The notes beneath the pieces are model-generated. The model searched no databases, was not told where the DNA came from, and saw only the letters and a list, made by a program, of their open reading frames with translations. DNA of 64,000 nucleotides from Macrothele yani (Eukaryota > Arthropoda > Arachnida > Araneae > Macrothelidae): the NCBI GenBank assembly GCA_039090855.1, contig CM077013.1, positions 137,785,240 through 137,849,239 of the forward strand. The letters are read 5' to 3'. Positions 10,299-21,377 of this stretch are shown here, piece after piece (positions within the stretch are counted from its first letter, which is position 1; each line of letters starts with the position of its first letter). The position numbers were made by a program, and so were the translations under genes.

Positions 10299-10670
10299 TC
10301 AAAGGAGCTTTTCAAGCTGGCGACCTAGGGCGTCGTTACACAGGCCGCACCAGCGAATGAAGGACTGTCGCAACCTCTCGTAGACTCCCGCTGTGGTGTT
10401 GATCTTGTCCGCAGCAACAGCGATTCGCGCGATGAAATCTTCCAGGGAGTGCACAGGTGTCTCGTACACTAAAGCTTTCATGTGCCGCCCCTCCAGAAGA
10501 AGAAATCCAATGGATTAAGATCCGGGGAACATGGAGGCCAAACCACCTTCCGAAATATGTCGTAGGTGTAATCCTCCATGCCCTTCACGAATACGTCAAT
10601 TCTCATGTGATGTTTGAACGGTAATATCCCTGAACGGGTTCTGCTGCGTTTTCAAATGTTTGCTCCTCAT
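10299..10670 (-). pseudogene. Tc1/mariner-superfamily transposase, C-terminal fragment
   Basis: The minus strand shows VVWPPCSPDLNPLDFFFW, then LVYETPVHSLEDFIARI and YERLRQSFIRWCGLCND. This is the familiar C-terminus of a mariner-superfamily transposase with the S-P-D-L-x-P-L-D-F-F-W box. A frame break separates the two halves and there is no N-terminal part. The SINE at 10698 abuts it. Confidence 0.75.
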
Positions 10671-10697
10671 CGTCTATGCACGCGTTCAGCGCACCCG

Positions 10698-10922
10698 ATT
10701 TTTTTTTTTTGGTCGGAGGTTTAACGACCAACATGAGCAACTCAATGGGCTATAAGCAGTCGCCTGTCCCTTATTTAGGGTCACTGGCTTCAGGGAAGGG
10801 AGAGAGCCAGTGCCGTAAGACAAACAGAACATCCATGCCTCAGCGGGATTCGAACCCGGACCCCTTTCGGACGAATGATGAGAGGCCATCGCTTAGCTAC
10901 CACTGCGCCACCTGGGCGGCCA
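10698..10922 (-). mobile_element. SINE-A copy (tRNA-derived)
   Basis: Reverse-oriented. It has an oligo-T at 10698-10711 (the oligo-A tail), then GGTTTAACGACC, and ends at the tRNA-like head. On the minus strand the head has an A-box-like TGGCGCAGTGGTAGCTAAGC and a perfect B box GGGTTCGAATCC. Pol III would transcribe it from internal promoters, and it would rely on LINE enzymes to move. The family is defined by more than ten copies in this window. Confidence 0.85.
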
Positions 10923-11424
10923 CTTGATTTGCATCTTGTGCTTCTCATGCACTGGTTAGAACTCCGTGTGCCGGCAGGACGTTTTTTGATGTGTACCATC
11001 ACCCCTCTTGTTTTGTTGAAGGAGTTTGTAATCACCGTGTATACAGCTGAGATGTTATGCGGTTATGTCTCGTGAACGTGAACTTTCCAGCGTCACCTTT
11101 TCATAAGGTTGTCATCTGAGTTCAGTTTCCATACGGAGCATTCCGTCTAAACTAAACATACCAAAATTAATTGTAAGAGATGGAAGCATGACGGTGCAAG
11201 TACAGCAAAAAACATTTAGGAAGGGCACATAACCTGACAGAACGTGACGTAAGAGCTTGATACAAAATGTTAACACATTCCGTTCTTCCTCTGTCATTTC
11301 CATCACTGCTGAAATGAAAAATGCTGTGATGGCTCGATTAGTACCATTACCATCCGCACAGAGTTGCGCAGTGTGTGGTATCATGGTAGAGCAACGCCAC
11401 ACAAGTCACACATAACTACAGTGA
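10923..11424. other. Intron sequence, nothing recognised
   Basis: No convincing coding region or repeat boundary. It may include the lost 5' part of the Tc1 copy that follows. Confidence 0.4.
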
Positions 11425-12110
11425 TTTCAAAGCCCCGTTTGGAGTGGTGTCTCCTCCGTCGTTCTTCGACTATGTGCGACTGGGAAACTTCTTTGGACTG
11501 ATAAATCACGCATTTCACTTTTCCAATTTAATGGGCGTGTTTGAATTTGGCGACAACCCGGCAAACGGTTTTCGTCGGTCAGTGTTCGTCCAACTTTTAA
11601 GCTCAGCTAAGGCTCCATCATGGTATGGAGGTGTTTTTCGTGGAAAGAACTCTGCCCGTTGGTTATTATGCCACAAACTCTGAAGTATACCTCGAAGTTC
11701 TGGATAATTCTGCCTTAAAATGAGTGTGGCAGTATTATGGAAATGACCGTTGTCTTTTCCAACATGATCGAGCTCCCCACCACACTGAAGGGCGTGTGCA
11801 GGACTGGTTTTTTTTAAAAAGAGGTGGAATTGTTAGACTACCCCGCTCAGAGTCATGATCTTAATCCCCTAGACCTCCTCTGGGTTGAACTGGAGTCGAC
11901 CACAACGATCATCTTCACTCTCCACTCCGGCAGTAGCTTTAGCAGGATGAATGGCGCGACACTCCTGTCGAGACATACCGGAAATTGTTTGATAGTATAC
12001 CTTGACGTGCTTCCGCTGTCATAGAAGCAAAAGATGGACTAACTAATTACGATAATAAAGCCATTTGCCCCGAAGCATTGTAGTGTCCGAATACTTTCGA
12101 TAATATAGTG
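11425..12110 (+). pseudogene. Tc1-like transposase copy, 5'-truncated
   Basis: Across several frames the translation gives SRISLFQFNGRVWIWRQPG, IMVWRCFSWKELCPLV and a degraded D-N-A-P-x-H region, all hallmarks of Tc1 transposases. The 3' end shows the terminal repeat GTGTCCGAATACTTTCGATA ending at 12110 before TA. No 5' terminal repeat was found. It lies only 31 bp from the next Tc1 element. Confidence 0.75.
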
Positions 12111-12141
12111 TATATAATATACATAAACGCATTGATATATA

Positions 12142-13302
12142 CACCGAAGAGCCATTATATTATGACCACCTACCTAATAAGCTGTAGGATCCACTTAAGC
12201 CCGTAAAACAGCGGCCACTCGGCGAGGCATCGATTCGATGAGGTGGCGATAGGTATCCTGGAGTATCTGGTACTATAATGTTAACAACAGGTCCTCCAGT
12301 TCTGGTACATTTCGTGGTTGTGAGGATTTAGCCCGAACCCGCTTTTCCAAGTCGAACCACAAATGATCCATTGGGTTCATATCAGATGAATTTGGAAGCC
12401 AGGGGGACATAAAGTCGCCAGAATGTTCCTCGAACTGCTCCTTTACGATTCTGGCAGCGTGGCATGGCGCATTATCCTGTTGGTAATGGCCATCACCAGC
12501 AGGAAACACAGTTGCCATGAATGGGTGAACTTGGTCCGCAACGATGCTCAGATACCTGACAGCTGTCAGGGATTGTGCTATTGGGATAATGGGGCATAAA
12601 ATGTGTCCCAAGAAGACATCACCGCTGGCCTGTTTCGCCCAACAATGCACCCAGGTGCCATAGCCTCCTTTGGTAATCGGCGTATTCGAGCTCGGCCGTC
12701 TGCGTGATGCACCAGGAATTTTTATTCGTCAGACCAGGCCACTTTCTTCCAATCATCCACGGTCCAATCTCGATGATATTGGGACCATTTCCTGCGTTGT
12801 TGGCGAGGACGTGCATTGAACATGGGCACCCGGCTGGGTCTTCGGCTACGCAGGGCCATGCGCAGAAGGTTGCGATGAATTGTGTGCTGTGACGTATTGC
12901 CCTGATCACCACTGTTGTAGCTGCGGGTGATTTGTCGCACTGTGGCCGCTTTTAACAATGCTCGACATTCTCCGCTCCCCTCTGGCATCAATGAGCTGCG
13001 GACCACACACGGCTGGACGACGGTTCGTCGTTTGGTAATCTGTGCACCAATTTTGATACATAATCACTACAGCGGCACGTGAACAACCTACAAGCCGCGG
13101 GGTTTCAGAGATCGTAGTTCCGAAGCGCCTTGCAGTCAGCTTTTGCCATTCTGACTCCGAATACTCTACTAACCGAAAGCCGGTCCTAAGGTTGTATATA
13201 TACTGCTCTGTGAACCTCACCTGCTCCACCGTTCGGTCTCCAGGAGCGCTCATTTGTCTAGGCTGGAGGTGGTCATAATGTAATGGTTCATCATAACCGG
13301 AG
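12142..13302 (-). mobile_element. Tc1-like element, subfamily T1, near complete but broken
   Basis: The terminal inverted repeats share CATTATATTATGACCACCTA-like ends next to TA (12140-12141 and 13303-13304). The minus-strand transposase runs from about 13256 to 12276: HTH region with ARRFGTTISETPRLVGCSRA, then DWTVDDWKKVAWSDES, then GHYQQDNAPCHAA, then NPMDHLWFDLEKRVRAKS. At least three frameshifts are present. The third catalytic residue, normally Glu in N-P-I-E-H, reads Asp. Sister copies lie at 20162-21367 and 36290-37460. Confidence 0.88.
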
Positions 13303-13545
13303 TACGTATATATTATATATTGTGTACATATATGAGTATTCATATATATAACTTGTCAACAATTACATTTTTCAGATATTACTAATAAAATCCATACAAT
13401 TTAATAACTTAAGTTGCTAAATGCCACTCAGTGGGTTGCTTGTCGCTGAGTATTTACTAATATTTTCTATAGGCTCATCACGCAGTTTGCAACTATTTAC
13501 ATATTGTCATGGACTTCCACTTACGATATGGAACAGAGACCGCCG

Positions 13546-13777
13546 TTTTTTTTTTTTTTTTTTTTTTTTGATTGGAGGTTTAACGACCACCGTGAGCAAC
13601 TCAATGGGCTATAAGCAGTCGCCCGTCCCTAATTTAGGGTCACTGGTTCCAGGGAAGGGAGAGAGCCAGTGCCGTAAGACAGACACAACATCCATGCCTC
13701 ACCGGGATTCGAACCCGGACCCCTTCGGACGAATGATCAGGGGTCAACACCTTAGACCACTGCGCCACCGGGGCGGC
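13546..13777 (-). mobile_element. SINE-A copy
   Basis: Reverse-oriented, with about 24 T at the start and the tRNA-like head at the right end. Flanked by the target duplication ACCGCCGTTTTT. This is unit 1 of the segmental duplication. Confidence 0.9.
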
Positions 13778-13965
13778 CAACCGCCGTTTTTGCTTTTTGC
13801 CAAAAGGGTCTTTAGTATATAAATGTGTATCTCTAGTGCTTCATCGGATTTGTCCTGATCTGCTGCCTACCATGACCTAGGGAGCAATCACCCCAGTGGG
13901 TCTTGGGTTATTCCGACTTTTGCTCAACTTCGGAAGGTCATGATTCACGACCCGGTGTTCCCCTA

Positions 13966-13992
13966 ATGTGTGTGTGTGTGTGTGTGTGTGTG
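13966..13992. repeat. (TG)n microsatellite
   Basis: About 13 TG units in duplication unit 1. The counterpart in unit 2 (14518-14560) is interrupted. Confidence 0.9.
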
Positions 13993-14096
13993 GTGTGTTC
14001 AATAAAACCCAAACTTACCACAAGAACTAGTTGCAGTGTGCAAATATTTACATATTGTCACGGACTTCCACTTACGATATGGAACAGGGACCGCCG

Positions 14097-14330
14097 TTTT
14101 TTTTTTTTTTTTTTTTTTTTTGATTGGAGGTTTAACGACCACCGTGAGCAACTCAATGGGCTGTAAGCAGTCGCCCGTCCCTAATTTAGGGTCACTGGTT
14201 CCAGGGAAGGGAGAGAGCCAGTGCCGTAAGACAGACACAACATCCATGCCTCACCGGGATTCGAACCCGGACCCCTTCGGACGAATGATCAGGGGCCAAC
14301 ACCTTAGACCACTGCGCCACCGGGGCGGCC
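14097..14330 (-). mobile_element. SINE-A copy, duplicate of the one at 13546
   Basis: Same insertion site and almost the same sequence as the copy 551 bp upstream, so it is a passenger of the duplication and not an independent insertion. Confidence 0.9.
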
Positions 14331-14596
14331 AACCGCCGTTTTTGCTTTTTGCCAAAAGGGTCTTTAGTATATAAATGTGTATCTCTAGTGCTTCATCGGA
14401 TTTGTCCTGGTCTGCTGCCTACCATGACCTAGGAAGCAATCACCCCAGTGGGTCTTGGGTTATTCCGACTTTTGCTCAACTTCGGAAGGTCATGATTCAC
14501 GAGCCGGTGTTCCCCTAATGTGTGTGTGTGTGTGCGTTGTGTTTGTGTTGTATGTGTGTTTAATAAAACCTAAACATACCACAAGAACTAAATAAG

Positions 14597-15089
14597 CAAG
14601 ACAAGTTTGAACTAAAGTATCAAAAGCTGGTAAATATAATAAAAGAGTCTATTAACAGAAATAAAATAATATGGAAGACAAAGCAAAAACGAACAAACAA
14701 CAGAAACACAGAAGATAACCGACTTACTACACCAAGGGGTAAGACGGAACACGCCAATCGCCAGAAACCTTAAACTATGACAAAAAGACAGAAATGTAGC
14801 CTTCTTCAGGAGAACACAGACATTTTGAATGGCTTTTCTGGACTCCACAAAGGTTGGTTACACCAAAAACCACCTGCGTAGGTGTTCTCAAAGCCAACAA
14901 ACCTGAAAAAAAACATGAACGTAGAACCTTCAAAGTATAACGAGTAGCTAGATCCAAATTGGAAAATACCCTGACCAATAAGAAGCAAGGTACAGTAAAC
15001 CGGAAATGGTCAAAATAAGGTTGCGGTTAAAGAAAAACACAGAAACCATATGGATGAAATTAGCAGAAACTAATAGTAAGCAAAAGGTA
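14597..15089 (-). other. Possible 3' part of the Penelope-like element
   Basis: On the minus strand the text CTCCTGAAGAAGGCTACATT resembles the terminal region often found in Penelope-like elements. The segment lies just beyond the Tc1 (15090-16642) that separates it from the reverse-transcriptase remnant at 16655-17262. This is inference only; no endonuclease domain is seen. Confidence 0.3.
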
Positions 15090-16642
15090 CACACACAGGC
15101 GTGCAAAAATTAAGGACGAGACGGTTTTTCGAATGTAACCTCGTGCAGAAGTGCTCCACATAAACTCAAATCATACCATAACATCCCCAAGATGTACGAA
15201 TATGGGACAAGTGAGCAAAACCATCCAAACAACGAATTCAAAGGATACAAAGGCACTTTATTGCAAAGGTAGCTTCGAGCACAACTAGACAGAAGACAGA
15301 AACGTCCATGTGAGAGGCGGCTGCTAAGACAAATCCAGTCTTTAGTAAGGGATATGATCACCCCTGGGTGCGTTGCAGGATTTACGACGTCTGTCCATGC
15401 TGAGGACGAGGTTGTCAAGGAGCTGTTGAGGCATCGCTGCCCATTCCTCTTGTAGCGCCAATAACAGCTGCGGAATCGTTGCTGGCGGCTAGTGACGTGC
15501 TGCCAAGCGTCTCCCGAGAAGGTCCCACTCGTGTTCGATTGGATATAGGTCTGGAGACCTCGCGGGCCAATACATGCGTTGAATATCTTTACTCGTCAAC
15601 AGCTCTGAGACAGCCACTGTATGATGAGGTGTAGCGTTGCGCCCGCGAAGAGGAACTCAGGACCCTCAGGTCCCTCAGCACCTCTAAACAGACGCGCGTG
15701 AGGCAGGAGAACCTCGGTACAATAGCGGACACCAGTGACAACCTTCTTGGAAGATGTGGAGGTCAGTACGGCTACCAAGCATTATTCCGGCCAAAACGAA
15801 AACTCCGCCACCTCCAAACCGGTCCCTTTCTATGATGTTGGAGGTGTGATTGCGTGTTCCCTGTTCTCTCCAGATGTGTATACGTCCATAATCGCTTGTC
15901 AGACAAAATCGGCTCACTTCCATAAAGAGAACTCGACCCCATTGCTGATGTGTCCAGTTCTTGTGTTCCTGGCACCACAGTCTCCGATGAGCAGGCGTTA
16001 ATGGCACACACCGTATTGGTCGTCGTGCAAATAGACCACCTTTGTGCAGCCTCTTGGCCACGGTAAAACGATAAAGGACGATCAGTTATCTGTTGCATGT
16101 GCCTTGCAATTTTTCCCGCTGTCTGCCGTCTGTCTCTTCTCGCCTGTAGGACAATACACCGATCGTCCGCTGCCGTGGTTGCTCGTGGACGACCACTGCT
16201 AAACTCTCGGACAGCTGTTCCTGTCGTTTGAAATGCTCTCCAAGCTCGCGAAACGATGCTGTGAGCGATCCCGAACTCCTCGGTCACACTAGTCACACTT
16301 CGACCTTCTTCCAACTTCCCAATGACGCGACCTCGGGTAAAGTCATCCAGATGTCATCTACTGGATTGTCTGTTGGCCATATCACAAGGTGGCAGCAATT
16401 TGACGTCGTTCAAACCGATGTACAGCGTGCAATAGCTTTCACCGAATTGCTGAGCGTACACCGCCCGTGTACTTTATACCCTTTCGACACCCCCCCACCC
16501 CTACGTCATGCTGCATATATGCGCATGCCCTACCGTACCGGACCATAGCCTATCTCCTGAGTGATCTTTTGGTCCGTTCTGCCTGCTCGTTCCGCTGTTG
16601 TGCTGATTTCTCTTCTTCGTCCTTAATTTTTGCACACCAGTG
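15090..16642 (-). mobile_element. Tc1-like element, subfamily T2, broken
   Basis: Both ends carry GTGCAAAAATTAAGGACGA in inverted orientation, with TA outside (15088-15089 and 16643-16644). The minus-strand transposase includes EEGRSVTSVTEEFGIAHSI, then RRPIRCVPLTPAHRRLW and then a GGGGVF-type glycine motif. The first D-E-S catalytic motif is replaced by E-V-S-R-F. Frameshifts are present. A sister copy in opposite orientation is at 43023-45077. Confidence 0.88.
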
Positions 16643-16654
16643 TATGTTCAATAG

Positions 16655-17262
16655 ACTAAGTATTTAATATCCAGAGACTCAAGAAGTTGAAATTTACGAA
16701 TTAATCTACAGCTGCTTAGAAATTGCAGAAACATATATAAAAGGAAGCCAAGGGGATAATTATTTGCCTTGAGGCGAGAAAAAAGTATATACAGTGCGTT
16801 AGCTAATACTTCTGTTCTATTGCATATAGATAACCATCTATGAATTTGTGAAAAAATATTCCTATGGAAACTTGTGGTTCCCATTTTGTATGAAATAGGA
16901 TATCAAAACCCAACGCATTCCTTTATAATATATAATAAAAGTAGATTTGTTGTCAGTTCAGCGTATTTCCAAATCGAGGTAGTTGATATCCCTGCTGGTT
17001 ACATTGGTTTTTTCCAACATCAGGTTCTTCGGTTAGATTTCCTTAGCCAAAACTGTAAAGTCATCCCAGTCACAAGTCAAAACATCATCCACGTATCTCA
17101 TAACTTTTTGATTGTTAAATATAAAATTAGCTGTGAAGGCTTCGTCATAGTGGTGCAGATAGAAATTTGCGAGTACACTAGAGAACGAGGTGCCCATAAG
17201 AAACATTTTATTTGCTTGGGCGGAGATTTTTGTTCTGCTCTGCACGAGCAAATTTTCGCCCA
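16655..17262 (-). pseudogene. Penelope-like reverse transcriptase fragment
   Basis: The minus strand gives KMFLMGTSFSSVLANFYLHH followed by KVMRYVDDVL, the fingers/palm G-x-P-L-S-P-like and R-Y-V-D-D catalytic motifs of Penelope-like reverse transcriptases. Further on it has NVTSRDINYLDLEI and ANALYILFSRLKANNYPLGF, the usual R-L-K-x-x-x-Y-P segment. Stops and shifts separate the parts. The N-terminus was cut where the SINE-A trimer now sits. The Y-V-D-D motif argues against the RTE LINE seen elsewhere, which has F-A-D-D. Confidence 0.7.
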
Positions 17263-17272
17263 AGCAAATAAA
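17207..17272. repeat. 16-bp inverted repeat
   Basis: TTTATTTGCTTGGGCG (17207-17222) and its exact complement CGCCCAAGCAAATAAA (17257-17272), with a 34-nt spacer. The right arm overlaps the SINE trimer's target duplication. Confidence 0.8.
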
Positions 17273-17932
17273 GTTATTTTTTTTTTTTTTTTTTTTTGGA
17301 GGTTTAACGACCACCGTGAGCAACTCAATGGGCTATAAGCAGTCGCCCGTCCCTAATTTAGGGTCACTGGTTCGAGGGAAGGGAGAGAGCCAGTGCCGTA
17401 AGACAAACACAACATCCATGCCTGACCGGGATTCGAACCCGGACCCCTTACGGACGAATGATCAGAGGCCAACGCCTTAGACCACTGCGCCACCGGGGCG
17501 GCTATTGGAGGTTTAACGACCACCGTGAGCAACTCAATGGGCTATAAGCAGTCGCCCGTCCCTAATTTAGGGTCACTGGTTCGAGGGAAGGAGAGAGCCA
17601 GTGCCGTAAGACAAACACAACATCCATGCCTGACCGGGATTCGAACCCGGACCCCTTACGGACGAATGATCAGAGGCCAACGCCTTAGACCACTGCGCCA
17701 CCGGGGCGGCTATTGGAGGTTTAACGACCACCGCGAGCAACTCAATGGGCTATAAGCAGTCGCCCGTCTTTAATTTAGGGTCACTGGTTCCAGGGAAGGG
17801 AGAGAGCCAGTGCCGTAAGACAAACACAACATCCATGCCTGACCGGGATTCGAACCCGGACCCCTTACGGACGAATGATCAGAGGCCAACGCCTTAGACC
17901 ACTGCGCCACCGGGGCGGCAAATAAAGTTATT
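17265..17932 (-). mobile_element. SINE-A head-to-tail trimer with a single target duplication
   Basis: Three SINE-A units in the same orientation (about 17279-17503, 17504-17711 and 17712-17918). Only the outermost 3' end has an oligo-A tail (oligo-T here, to 17297). The internal joins run straight from GGGGCGGCT to ATTGGAGG without a tail. One 14-bp duplication, CAAATAAAGTTATT, brackets the whole set (17265-17278 and 17919-17932). Units 1 and 2 are nearly identical. Confidence 0.92.
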
Positions 17933-17981
17933 AAACAAACAGATGAGTTTTAGGTTGTTACTGAAATTCCTCTGAATGCTC

Positions 17982-18022
17982 AAAGTGGTTGAGAATTTGA
18001 CAAACAAATTCTCAACCACTTT
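17982..18022. repeat. Perfect 18-bp hairpin
   Basis: AAAGTGGTTGAGAATTTG, five spacer bases, then its exact reverse complement. No flanking gene or terminator context is seen. Confidence 0.85.
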
Positions 18023-18040
18023 TTACTTCCACTAGTAAAA

Positions 18041-18264
18041 TGCCGCCATGGGTGGCGCAGTTGTCTAAGGCAATGGCCTCTGATCATTCGTCCGAAAGGG
18101 GTCCGGGTTCGAATCCCGGTATGGCATGGATGTTGTGTTTGTCTTACGGCACTGGCTCTCTTCCTTCCCTGGAACCAGTGACCCTAAATTAGGGACGGGC
18201 GACTGCTTATAGCCCATTGAGTTGCTCACGGTGGTCGTTAAACCTCCAACCAAAAAAAAAAAAG
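18041..18264 (+). mobile_element. SINE-A copy, plus orientation
   Basis: The head reads GGTGGCGCAGTTGTCTAAGG (A-box region) and the B box is GGGTTCGAATCCC. The body ends GTTAAACCTCCAA followed by a short A tail. Target duplication TGCCGCCAT at 18041-18049 and 18265-18273. Confidence 0.9.
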
Positions 18265-18549
18265 TGCCGCCATTATCTCACCAAGGATTCAACCTCGAGA
18301 AAACAAACGTGAAATGTAAATTTAGGACTTCTCTCATATTTCAAGGGCTATGCTGATCAGATAGTCGCTTATATAAAACTCTGAAGCACATAATTATCAA
18401 CGGCTCACCGGTCTTCTTTATACCAAAATGCGCTACTCTAAGAAACATTAGTTATTTTGTTTTACACACAAACATTCCTTGTGTAGTTGTGGATATTTCG
18501 AATATTTTTAATTATATCAGAGCACAGATGCATCATTTAGGATACTTAC

Positions 18550-18686
18550 TATCTGGAACGTTGTCAAGTACTTTTTCCACCATAAATATTTTTGAACATG
18601 AGGACCCAAAGCCGCTAAGCCATAGTAGGTATACATTACGCTATGCACAATGGTATTAAGCAGCGGGAAGAAGTAGTTATAACTGC
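18550..18686 (-). CDS. ELOVL: Very-long-chain fatty acid elongase, internal exon
   Basis: Minus-strand exon of 137 bp between acceptor TTTTGCAG and donor GTAAGTATC. It encodes SYNYFFPLLNTIVHSVMYTY, then YGLAALGPHVQKYLWWKKYL, then TTFQI. This is the strongly conserved elongase core (N-T-x-V-H-x-x-M-Y-x-Y-Y and W-W-K-K-Y-L-T), with two histidines and the M-Y-x-Y-Y box lining the active site. It starts in phase 1 and ends in phase 0, matching both neighbours. The residue before the core is Ser-Ser where most elongases have Gly-Gly. It is separated by 16.3 and 20.5 kb from the adjacent exons. Confidence 0.95.
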
Positions 18687-18689
18687 CTG

Positions 18690-19540
18690 CAAAATATTAA
18701 AGATAAGACATCAGCATAATAAATGAGAGTGCAAAACAAATTACAATAATTAATATTTGCTACGCCTTCAAATGAACAAACTAAAAAGTAATTCTTATCG
18801 CGGTAAGTCCTGAGTCGGGTTTCATTATAACTACAATGTGATCACACAAAAGGAAAAGCTATGTGCAACTGAGTTCTTGTCATGAAAAATTTCGTGAACT
18901 ACCCAAAACTCAATAAAAATTTTCACATAACCCTTTATTGCCCCGGACTTATGTTTGTCACAAACCCACGTCCGGTCTCTCAGAGGGCCATATTTTTATC
19001 GTTTACTTCATGTCAACGTTTTATTTTTTAATGTTTTGGGGAATCGTTTATTTGTAAAAAAAAAAAAAAATGCAATACATATAAAAAATAACCTTAATAA
19101 AACCCGTGAGATCGGACCTGTTTTGTTAAGGGATAATTATACGAAAAGAAAACCCTATTAGAGCTCGCTAATTGTTTAAAGCAAACGTTTCAAGGTGTTC
19201 CAGTGAAGAACGTAGCCATCAAAGCATTTACTTTGTGCACAAACACACTCAGACCACAGATGTTGCTAAAGGCAGAGATAACGCTCGAAGTCTGTCTTTT
19301 TGGAGCACGGTTTTCTTCAACCAGATGTCTTCTTCTGTTTTGTCTTATTTCCATCTATTTACTTGGAATGCAAAGGTTAAAAAAGCAGGAGATACGCAGT
19401 GGTACACTGGGTGATTTTGCAGCACATAATTGTTTCCTTTTGTGTCTTTGTTAACAGGATATATCGAGTTGCTGCTGTTGAAATGGCCGATTTAATTGGG
19501 GCGCTGAAAACAAACATAAAAGCGGAAGCAGCGCACCTGA
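18690..19540. other. AT-rich intron sequence, nothing recognised
   Basis: No motif-bearing open frame; an A-run lies at 19057-19070. Confidence 0.5.
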
Positions 19541-19735
19541 TCAACCCAAATAGTCATCAGCAGCGTCAATGCAGTTTTGCGAATTGGTCTCAAGCATATT
19601 CATGCCAACTGTGAGATACTCTAGTTCTCTGGAAGCGACCAAGTCTTCAAACGTCTGGTAAACAGCTGCATCATTGTTGAAGGCCCTCTTGGATAGAAAA
19701 CTGTGAAGGTGCCGAATGAAGTAATAGTACATTTG
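19541..19735 (-). pseudogene. SETMAR-type mariner transposase, C-terminal scrap
   Basis: About 63 codons reading FIRHLHSFLSKRAFNNDAAV and ending IDAADDYLG then stop. They resemble the final segment of SETMAR-like mariner transposases (L-F-x-x-L-x-x-F-L-x-G-K-x-F-N-N ... I-D-x-x-G-D-Y). The catalytic D-Y-H-L-F box has been lost upstream. Confidence 0.6.
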
Positions 19736-19977
19736 GAGAGAAAGTGATCCAAAGTGGAGAGCAAGCGCTCTGTGGCAGAATCTTATATTCTAATTGGTGA
19801 AGGTTCTGCCTCAAAGTCGATCAACACATTTTGTATTCACAGTAGTTCTATTGTCTCATCACATCCCCACGAGCGTATTTCTAGTTGGATTTGTGACGTG
19901 GTGCTTGGGTTTCACGCAATTCACTACTATGAGAAGTATTTCCGGATAGTAAACTTAGGGCAGTGTATAGTAAACTT

Positions 19978-20160
19978 CGGTTGCGTTACATTTTTTTTTA
20001 CCCCATCTCTAACTGCAAAGGAAGGTACATATATTTACTCAGAAGTATATGTATACATCTTGACTATACACACCAGGTCGAAGATCTCGGCAGTATGTTC
20101 TCAGTAACTGAGTGTCCATTGCCTACAAATCATACAACGTGCATTCTGGATGGACGATGT
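19978..20160 (+). repeat. Left copy of ~185-bp diverged direct repeat around a Tc1
   Basis: Shares GTTACGTTACA-type start, ACATATATTTACTC, a GA(A/C)CTCGGCAGT stretch, TCTCAGTAA and GTGTCCAT with 21378-21565, in the same order. Its end is the Tc1 insertion site. Confidence 0.75.
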
Positions 20161-20161
20161 A

Positions 20162-21367
20162 CACTGATGAGCTGTTACTTCATGACCACCCCCAGCCAAG
20201 AGATATGAGCACGCCTGGAGACCAAACGGCGGCGCAGGTGAAGTTCACAGAGCAGTATATATACAACCTGTGGTCCCGCTTTCGGTTAGTAGTGTTGGGA
20301 CTCAGAATGAGAAAAGCGTCCGATTTATCGGAGTTTGATAAAGGGCAAATTGTGATGGCGCGGCGCCCCGGAACTACGACCTCAGAAACGGCGCGGCTTG
20401 TTCACGCGCCGCTGTAGTGAGTACGTATCAAATGTGGGGCACAGATGGTGAAACAACGAACCGTCGTCCAGCCATGTGTGGTCCGCAGCTCATTGATGCC
20501 AGAGGGGAGCGGAGAATGTCGCGCATTGTTCACAGCGACCACAGGGCGACAAATCACACGCAGCTACAACATTTGTGATCAGGGCAATGCGTCACAGCAC
20601 ACAATTCATCGCAGCCTTCTGCGCATGGCCCTGCGTTTCCGAAGATCCAGTCGGGTGCCCATGCTCACTGCACGTCATCGCTAACAACGCAGGAAATGGG
20701 CCCAAGATCATCGAGATTGGACCGTGGATGATTGGAAGAAAGTGACCTGGTCTGACGAATCAAGATTTCTGGTGCATCACGCAGACGGCCGAGCTCGAAT
20801 ACGCCGATTAACAAAGGAGGCTATGGCACCTGGGTGCATTGTAGGGCGAAAACAGGCCAGCGGCGGCGGTGTTGTGCTGTGGACGATGCTTTCTTGGGAC
20901 ACTTTAGGCCCCATTATTCCCAATAGCACAATCGCTGACAGACGTCAGGTATCTGAACATCGTTGCGGACCAAGTTCACCCATTCATGGCAACTGTGTTC
21001 CCTGCTGGTAATGGCCATTACCAACAGGATAATGCGCCATGCCACACTGCCAGAATCGTCAAGGAGTGGGTCAAAGAACATTCTGGTGACTTTCTGTTAA
21101 TGCCCTGGCCTCCAAATTCACCTGGCATGAACCCAATCAAACATTTGTGGTTCGACTTGGAAAAGCGGGTTCGCGCTAAATCACCACCACCCGGAAATGT
21201 ATGGTAAAGTGCAGGACCTGCTGTTGACATTATGGTACCAGATATCCCAGAATACCTAACGCCACCTCATCGAATCGATGCCTTGCGGAGTGGCCGCTGT
21301 TTGGCGGGCTATAGTGGGTCCTGCAGCTTATTAGGTAGCTGGTCATAATTGCAATGGCCCATCTGTG
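20162..21367 (+). mobile_element. Tc1-like element, subfamily T1, near complete but broken
   Basis: TA at 20160-20161 and 21368-21369 flank inverted ends (CACTGATGAGCTGTTAC; right end reverse-complemented CACAGATGGGCCATTGC). Transposase parts: MRKASDLSEFDKGQIVMARR (HTH), WTMDDW-like DWKKVTWSDESRFLVHHADG, GHYQQDNAPCHTA and NPIKHLWFDLEKRVRAKS. The catalytic Glu of N-P-I-E-H has become Lys. There are several frameshifts. It is 1206 bp, close to family size. Confidence 0.9.
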
Positions 21368-21377
21368 TATGTGAAAC

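Larger units (their letters stand above)
13495..14596. repeat. Tandem segmental duplication, 551-bp period
   Basis: ATTTACATATTGTCA at 13495 recurs at 14046, and the two following segments are nearly identical, including the same SINE-A insertion, the TTTTTGCCAAAAGGGTC stretch and a (TG)n tract. The duplication therefore happened after the SINE had inserted. Confidence 0.9.
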
